Shown here one piece after another: positions 4,797-8,493 of a stretch of 8,493 nt of DNA (position 1 is its first letter; each line of letters opens with the position of its first letter). The notes below the pieces were generated by a model. That model saw only the letters and a program-made list of their open reading frames with translations. It was not told the origin of the DNA and searched no databases. A program made the position numbers and the translations under genes. Source of the DNA: an uncultured Collinsella sp. (GTDB lineage: Bacteria > Actinomycetota > Coriobacteriia > Coriobacteriales > Coriobacteriaceae). The DNA lies in contig UQPY01000077.1 in the NCBI GenBank assembly GCA_900542965.1, positions 1 to 8,493 on the forward strand, written 5' to 3'.

Positions 4797-6323
4797 TTAG
4801 TCTGCTCGATAGTGCGATCCGAGACTTTCGGTTCGCTTACGCATGGCTTTGATCATTTCCTGTGCTAGTTGAATCTGCGATTGCAGGCGGGCGAGGGCTG
4901 CGACTTCGCTGTCCTGGGCTTTCTGTGTGCTCAAGGTCGTTGCCTCTGTCTTCAAGCCCTCAAGCTCGTGTAGTGCCTCGGATAGGCCTGTTTCGGTCCT
5001 GTTGATCATGCAATAGGTGCTCATCGTGTGCCTTAGGCTGTGTGTCAGGCGTTCGGCATCTGTTGCGGCTATGCCGTACTGGGGGAGGGCGATATCCGCC
5101 TTCAGGGCTGTCTCGGGCTCTTTCTGTGCTGCTTGGGCTGCCGATGCGCCCGCGATGCGCCCGAACACGATGCCGTTGGCGCTTGACAAGCCACCAATGC
5201 GGTCGGCGCCGTGCATGCCGCCTGTCGCCTCACCGCAAGCGTAGAGGCCCTCAACGCCCGTTTGCGCGGTCTTATCGATCTTGATGCCGCCGTTAGCGGC
5301 GTGGGCATACATCGCAACGCGCATCTCGTCAGTCGGGGCGATGCCGCGCTCGTCTTGCAGCCAGGTGGCAAAGGTCTGCACAAACTCTGGGACATCCTCG
5401 CGGGGAAAGTCGTAGTGGAGTGCCAGGCCTTCGACACCTGCCTGATCGATGACGAGATCGATAGCGCGGGAGGCCAAGCGTGACGTGAAGGGACCATATC
5501 CAGAGCGCTGCTCAAGCAGGTTGTCCAGTTTGTCGTCGTCGATGTCAACCGGCTGATCGAATTTGACGTAGCGCCAGGTCTTTTCGTTGAAGACTAGGTT
5601 GCGCTTGGGCTCGATGAAGCCCGGCATCATCTGCATGAACTCTATATTAATGAGGGAGGCGCCATGTGCCAGTGCGATGGCCTGCGAGGAGCTGAGCACA
5701 TCGGCCGAGGTTAGGCTGCGCTCGAACAGTCCGCCCGTGCCACCGGCGGCAATAATCGTTGCCTTGGCAGCAATAGGCGCGATGCGCTCCTCGTTGCGGT
5801 CATAGAGCATGGCTCCGGCAATTCTGCCGTTTTCACCCTCAATAAGGTCGATAAGCTCATGGCAGGGGAGCAGACGAATGCCGAGCGACTCGATCTGGGC
5901 CGTCAGGGCGTCTTCAAGGGGCTTGCGGGTGAGGCCGCGCCACATGCGCGTCTTGTGGTCAAAGCAGGGGATAAACTGCTTTTGCTGAGCGCTCTCAGCG
6001 CTTTGCGGACGCTGGAGCTCAACGCCCAGGTCTTGCTCGAGCCATTCAATTGCCTGGGGAATGCCGTGGACAAACGTCTGGACAAGCTCGGGGTCGGCGA
6101 CGCCGCCACCGACAGTCTGGATGGTGTCGATGAGGTCTTGTTCGTCGTCTTGGTTAACGGGTCCGATAAGCCCCAGGCCCCAGGTTCCGGGGAAGAAGCT
6201 CGATCCACTCATAACCTTGCCGGCGCTTGCCACAGCGACGGTTGCGCTCGTGCGTGCCGCTTCGATGGCGGCGCAAAGGCCCGCAATGCCAGATCCAATT
6301 ACCAGTACATCAGTCGATTCCAT
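4797..6323 (-). CDS. FAD-dependent oxidoreductase, fumarate reductase/L-aspartate oxidase-like
   Basis: This 508-residue flavoprotein belongs to the FrdA/SdhA/NadB superfamily. It has the dinucleotide-binding start DVLVIGSGIAG (5-15), IIAAGGTGG (190-198), SADVLSSSQAIALAHGA (206-222), HAANGGI (341-347, position of the catalytic-region His), GVEGLYACGEATGG (356-369), HGADRIGG (371-378), and the C-terminal RTESLGSHYRAD (497-508), compare NadB RKESRGLHF. The covalent-FAD His motif of FrdA/SdhA is absent (SGSSFFPGTWGLG here), so FAD is probably non-covalent. There is no signal peptide or heme motif. The NadB-like PRD-xxx-RA motif is altered to SR-LAS-RA (R282, R286), so the substrate is uncertain and nadB is not assigned. 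Start 6323 (MESTD) has AAAGGA five bases upstream; the 19 upstream codons from 6380 lack homology. No iron-sulfur or quinone-linked partner gene flanks it. Confidence 0.88.
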   Translation of the reverse strand: MESTDVLVIGSGIAGLCAAIEAARTSATVAVASAGKVMSGSSFFPGTWGLGLIGPVNQDDEQDLIDTIQTVGGGVADPELVQTFVHGIPQAIEWLEQDLGVELQRPQSAESAQQKQFIPCFDHKTRMWRGLTRKPLEDALTAQIESLGIRLLPCHELIDLIEGENGRIAGAMLYDRNEERIAPIAAKATIIAAGGTGGLFERSLTSADVLSSSQAIALAHGASLINIEFMQMMPGFIEPKRNLVFNEKTWRYVKFDQPVDIDDDKLDNLLEQRSGYGPFTSRLASRAIDLVIDQAGVEGLALHYDFPREDVPEFVQTFATWLQDERGIAPTDEMRVAMYAHAANGGIKIDKTAQTGVEGLYACGEATGGMHGADRIGGLSSANGIVFGRIAGASAAQAAQKEPETALKADIALPQYGIAATDAERLTHSLRHTMSTYCMINRTETGLSEALHELEGLKTEATTLSTQKAQDSEVAALARLQSQIQLAQEMIKAMRKRTESLGSHYRAD

Positions 6324-6459
6324 CGGATTCCTTTCTCGTCCGGCGCATTGTCGCACGGGTGATCGGCAATGGGGCCGCAAAGACCCGGCAAATCGGTAAA
6401 GGGCAAATATGGCAGGTGGGCGTCATGGACGCTCTGACGCTCCATCTCATCACATCTCG

Positions 6460-6480
6460 TATATCGCCCCAACTGATATA
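6460..6480. promoter_or_regulatory. Inverted repeat in the flavoprotein upstream region
   Basis: TATATC (6460-6465) and GATATA (6475-6480) form a 6-bp dyad with a 9-base spacer, about 140 bases upstream of the flavoprotein ATG and just past the GGGtGRT terminator. This is where a promoter or operator would be expected, but no convincing -35/-10 pair is seen. Confidence 0.3.
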
Positions 6481-6511
6481 TCGGCATTAGCTACCCTGCG
6501 CCAGCGCAAAC

Positions 6512-6544
6512 AAAAAGAGCCGCTACCTCGAAAGGTAGCGGCTC
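6512..6544 (-). terminator. UUCG-capped rho-independent terminator of the GGGtGRT operon
   Basis: This is a perfect 12-bp stem (gagccgctacct at 6517-6528, aggtagcggctc at 6533-6544). On the minus strand its loop is TTCG, an exceptionally stable tetraloop, and five T follow (opposite 6512-6516). It lies 36 bases past the GGGtGRT stop codon. Confidence 0.95.
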
Positions 6545-6579
6545 CAAAGCTCAACGATATGAGCATCGCGCGGGCGCGA

Positions 6580-7584
6580 TTAGGCCTTGAGGGCCTCCTC
6601 GACGGCGACAGCGCAAGCGACGGTGGCACCGACCATGGGGTTGTTGCCCATGCCGATGAGACCCATCATGTCGACGTGCGCAGGCACGGAGGAAGAACCG
6701 GCGAACTGGGCGTCGGAGTGCATGCGGCCCATGGTGTCGGTCATGCCGTAAGAGGCAGGGCCGGCGCCCATGTTGTCCGGGTGCAGGGTACGGCCAGTGC
6801 CGCCACCAGAAGCGACGGAGAAGTACTTCTTGCCAGCCTCGATGCGCTCCTTCTTGTAGGTGCCAGCGACGGGGTGCTGGAAGCGCGTGGGGTTGGTGGA
6901 GTTACCGGTGATCGAGATGTCGACGTTCTCGTGCCACATGATGGCAACGCCCTCGCGGACGTCGTCGGAGCCGTAGCAGTTAACGGCAGCGCGGGGACCA
7001 TCGGAGTAGGGGATGGTCTCGACGACCTTGAGCTCGCCCGTGTAGTAGTCGAACTGGGTCTTCACATAGGTGAAGCCGTTGATACGGGCGATGATCTGGG
7101 CGGCGTCCTTGCCCAGACCGTTGAGGATAACGCGCAGCGGCTTCTTGCGAGCCTTGTTGGCGTTCAGAGCCAGACCGATAGCGCCCTCAGCGGCAGCGAA
7201 GGACTCGTGGCCGGCCAGGAAGGCGAAGCACTCGGTGTCGTCGGAGAGCAGCATAGCGCCCAGGTTGCCGTGGCCCAGACCGACCTTGCGGTCCTCGGCG
7301 ACGGAGCCGGGGACGGTGAAGGCCTGGATGCCCTCGCCGATGATGGCGGCAGCCTCAGAAGCGGACTTGGCGCCACGCTTGACAGCGAGAGCGCAACCGA
7401 GGGTGTAGGCCCACTCGGCGTTCTGGAAGGCGATGGACTGGGTGTTGTTGACGATCTCACGCGGGTTGAAGCCCTTGTCGGTGCAGATCTGCAGAGCTTC
7501 CTCGAGGGAGGCGATGCCGTTGTCGGCGAGGCACTTGTTGATCTTGTCAGCGCGGCGCTCGTAACCTTCGAACGTAACAGTCAT
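6580..7584 (-). CDS. GGGtGRT-family protein (function unknown)
   Basis: This 334-residue soluble protein has no signal peptide or membrane segment. It carries the motif GGGTGRT at 260-266, which names the GGGtGRT protein family (recalled as Pfam PF14057). The sequence after the motif is strikingly Gly/Met-rich: HPDNMGAGPASYGMTDTMGRM (268-288), then SSSVPAHVDMMGLIGMGNNPMVGATVA (297-323). Other blocks are PGSVAEDRKVGLGHGNLGAMLL (92-113), FAFLAGHESFAAAEGA (120-135) and IMWHENVDISITGNSTNPTRF (215-235). Six Cys (18, 34, 64, 119, 203, 324) form no CxxC cluster. No enzyme activity is established for the family to my knowledge. The gene lies 18 bases downstream of a NifU-like scaffold gene, with GGAGG about 9 bases before its ATG and a strong terminator behind it, so the two form an operon. 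A role linked to iron-sulfur or another Cys-held cofactor is inference from this context only. Confidence 0.9.
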   Translation of the reverse strand: MTVTFEGYERRADKINKCLADNGIASLEEALQICTDKGFNPREIVNNTQSIAFQNAEWAYTLGCALAVKRGAKSASEAAAIIGEGIQAFTVPGSVAEDRKVGLGHGNLGAMLLSDDTECFAFLAGHESFAAAEGAIGLALNANKARKKPLRVILNGLGKDAAQIIARINGFTYVKTQFDYYTGELKVVETIPYSDGPRAAVNCYGSDDVREGVAIMWHENVDISITGNSTNPTRFQHPVAGTYKKERIEAGKKYFSVASGGGTGRTLHPDNMGAGPASYGMTDTMGRMHSDAQFAGSSSVPAHVDMMGLIGMGNNPMVGATVACAVAVEEALKA

Positions 7585-7602
7585 AGTTATTTCCCTCCCT
7601 TT

Positions 7603-8337
7603 CTACTCGTGAACCGGGAACACGCTGGCGACGGAGTGAGTCTCCTCGTCGGTGCGCGGGTCGATGTACTTGGCAGCGTTCTCCCACTGACCATAGTGGC
7701 CCATAGCGCCAGCGATGGCCTCCTCGGGGGTCTTGCCGGCCTTGACGGCGTCGGTGAACTTGCCGAGGTTCAGGAACTCGAATGCGATGATCTCGTTCTT
7801 GTCGTTGAGAGCCATGCGGGTGACGTAGCCCTGAGCGAGCTCGAGGTAACGAGCGCCCTTGGCCTTGGTGCCGAACATGGTGCCGACCTGAGAGCGAAGG
7901 CCCTTGCCGAGGTCGTCGAGGGAGGCGCCCACGGGCAGGCCGCCCTCGGAGAACGCGGTCTGGCTGCGGCCGTAAACGATCTGCAGGAAGATCTCGCGCA
8001 TAGCAACGTTGATGGCGTCGCAGACGAGGTCGGTGTTGAGGGCCTCGAGGATCGTCTTACCGGGAAGGATCTCGGAAGCCATGGCGGCAGAGTGGGTCAT
8101 GCCCGAGCAGCCGATGGTCTCAACGAGGGCCTCCTCGATGATGCCGTCCTTGACGTTCAGCGTGAGCTTGCAGGCGCCCTGCTGAGGTGCGCACCAACCC
8201 ACACCGTGCGTAAGACCGGAGATGTCGGAAATCTCCTTAGCCTGGACCCACTTGCCCTCCTCGGGGATGGGTGCGGGGCCGTGGTATGCACCCTTGGCAA
8301 CGGGGCACATGTTCTCCACTTCCTGTGAGTACTGCAT
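7603..8337 (-). CDS. NifU-N-like iron-sulfur scaffold homologue
   Basis: This 244-residue cytoplasmic protein belongs to the NifU N-terminal/IscU-like scaffold group and precedes GGGtGRT genes. Three Cys fall in NifU order: C56 in GACKLTLNVKDGIIEEA, C77 in ETIGCSGMTHSAAMASEIL (compare FKTxGCGSAIASSS), and C106 in LVCDAINVAM. C11 and C49 are extra. The canonical CGD is CKL here, so the Asp that in IscU/NifU helps cluster release is missing. The C-terminal third (from about 150) is a non-NifU extension with FEFLNLGKFTDAVKAGKTPEEAIAG (187-211). Start 8337 (MQYSQ) has AGGAG about five bases upstream; the ORF extends to 8421, but those Arg-rich codons fall in the leader. It is the first gene of the operon, 18 bases ahead of the GGGtGRT gene. 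General de novo Fe-S assembly is one possibility; a dedicated scaffold for its partner is another. Confidence 0.87.
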   Translation of the reverse strand: MQYSQEVENMCPVAKGAYHGPAPIPEEGKWVQAKEISDISGLTHGVGWCAPQQGACKLTLNVKDGIIEEALVETIGCSGMTHSAAMASEILPGKTILEALNTDLVCDAINVAMREIFLQIVYGRSQTAFSEGGLPVGASLDDLGKGLRSQVGTMFGTKAKGARYLELAQGYVTRMALNDKNEIIAFEFLNLGKFTDAVKAGKTPEEAIAGAMGHYGQWENAAKYIDPRTDEETHSVASVFPVHE

Positions 8338-8383
8338 GCCTCTCCTCTCTATCGTGTTGGCGTCCCGTCTGGGGGTCGTGGCT

Positions 8384-8436
8384 GGCGATTGCCGGGCGAC
8401 CCTTCGAAAGGGACATGACATGCAGCCCCTATAATA
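8384..8436 (-). promoter_or_regulatory. -10 box and leader of the NifU-like/GGGtGRT operon (promoter truncated)
   Basis: Minus-strand TATTAT (opposite 8431-8436) is a good -10 box. The matching -35 would lie beyond the insert end at 8444 and is lost. The inferred leader is about 90 bases and contains the small hairpin CCCTT-TCG-AAGGG (8400-8412 region) before the AGGAG ribosome site. No riboswitch fold is recognised. Confidence 0.5.
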
Positions 8437-8444
8437 CCGCGAAA

Positions 8445-8493
8445 CTGTCTCTTATACACATCTGACGCTGCCGACGACTAGTCGAGTGTAGAT
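8445..8493 (+). other. Nextera read-1 adapter, i5 index and start of P5 (sequencing artefact)
   Basis: Bases 8445-8477 are the reverse complement of the Nextera read-1 adapter, starting ctgtctcttatacacatct. Bases 8478-8485 (ctagtcga) fill the i5 index slot; the reverse complement tcgactag is the index I recall as S513. Bases 8486-8493 (gtgtagat) begin the P5 tail. This is not genomic and creates the spurious peptide end SLIHI. Confidence 0.97.

Noticed and set aside
4797..6323. Assignment as nadB (NAD biosynthesis)
   Set aside because: The superfamily fits, but catalytic-segment residues differ from NadB and no nadA or nadC gene flanks it, so a gene symbol would overstate the evidence.
6409..8328. 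Plus-strand open frame of 639 codons running antisense to both genes of the right-end operon
   Set aside because: It is the mirror of codon bias in two strongly coded minus-strand genes. Its product is a repetitive Gly/Val/Asp/Leu-rich sequence with no family motif, it has no ribosome site, and it runs through the operon's terminator and both genes. An overprinted gene of this size is not credible.
8222..8465. Plus-strand frames running into the right end (one ends SLIHI)
   Set aside because: They are antisense to the NifU-like gene and its leader, and one ends in adapter sequence; SLIHI is an adapter-derived peptide.

Overview
The window is one assembled fragment with Illumina Nextera adapter sequence still attached at both ends (1-33 and 8445-8493). 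The biological insert is therefore 34-8444, about 8.4 kb. It is GC-rich and densely coded, and both tRNAs have an encoded CCA. GC content, gene content and strong U-tract terminators suggest an anaerobic actinobacterium of the Coriobacteriia, perhaps Collinsella. That placement is inference; no marker gene here proves it.

Layout. Left end, plus strand: the C-terminus of an unrecognised Ala/Pro-linker protein (34-390), then a small VanZ-family membrane protein (398-847) that ends inside a bidirectional terminator. On the minus strand, converging on it, lie a ROK sugar kinase (962-1852, fructokinase-like) and a class I/II PLP aminotransferase (1990-3171), separated by a terminator. Diverging from the aminotransferase on the plus strand is a tRNA-His(GTG)/tRNA-Lys(CTT) pair with a clear promoter and a U-tract terminator. 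The 3' end of tRNA-Lys, its terminator and a following palindrome are repeated imperfectly about 178 bp downstream. A minus-strand dinD-type gene (3775-4635) of the Bro-N family lies just beyond. This looks like a scarred integration site or an old tandem duplication. A fumarate reductase/L-aspartate oxidase-like flavoprotein (4797-6323, minus) follows.

The right end is a two-gene minus-strand operon: a NifU-N-like Fe-S scaffold homologue (7603-8337), then a protein of the GGGtGRT family (6580-7584). It has a -10 box at the contig edge and a UUCG-capped terminator at the far end. This pair is the best candidate for an undescribed system. The upstream protein keeps the three ordered NifU cysteines but not the usual Cys-Gly-Asp. 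The downstream protein is a highly conserved-looking family of unknown function, 18 nt behind it.

The genes do not form one pathway. The fragment samples several short, independently terminated transcription units: sugar phosphorylation, amino-acid transamination, tRNA supply, a DNA-damage-type accessory gene, a flavin oxidoreductase and the NifU-like/GGGtGRT pair. No gene-free stretch exceeds 300 bases; the largest gaps (3513-3774 and 6324-6579) hold the repeat/terminator scar and a terminator plus leader region.
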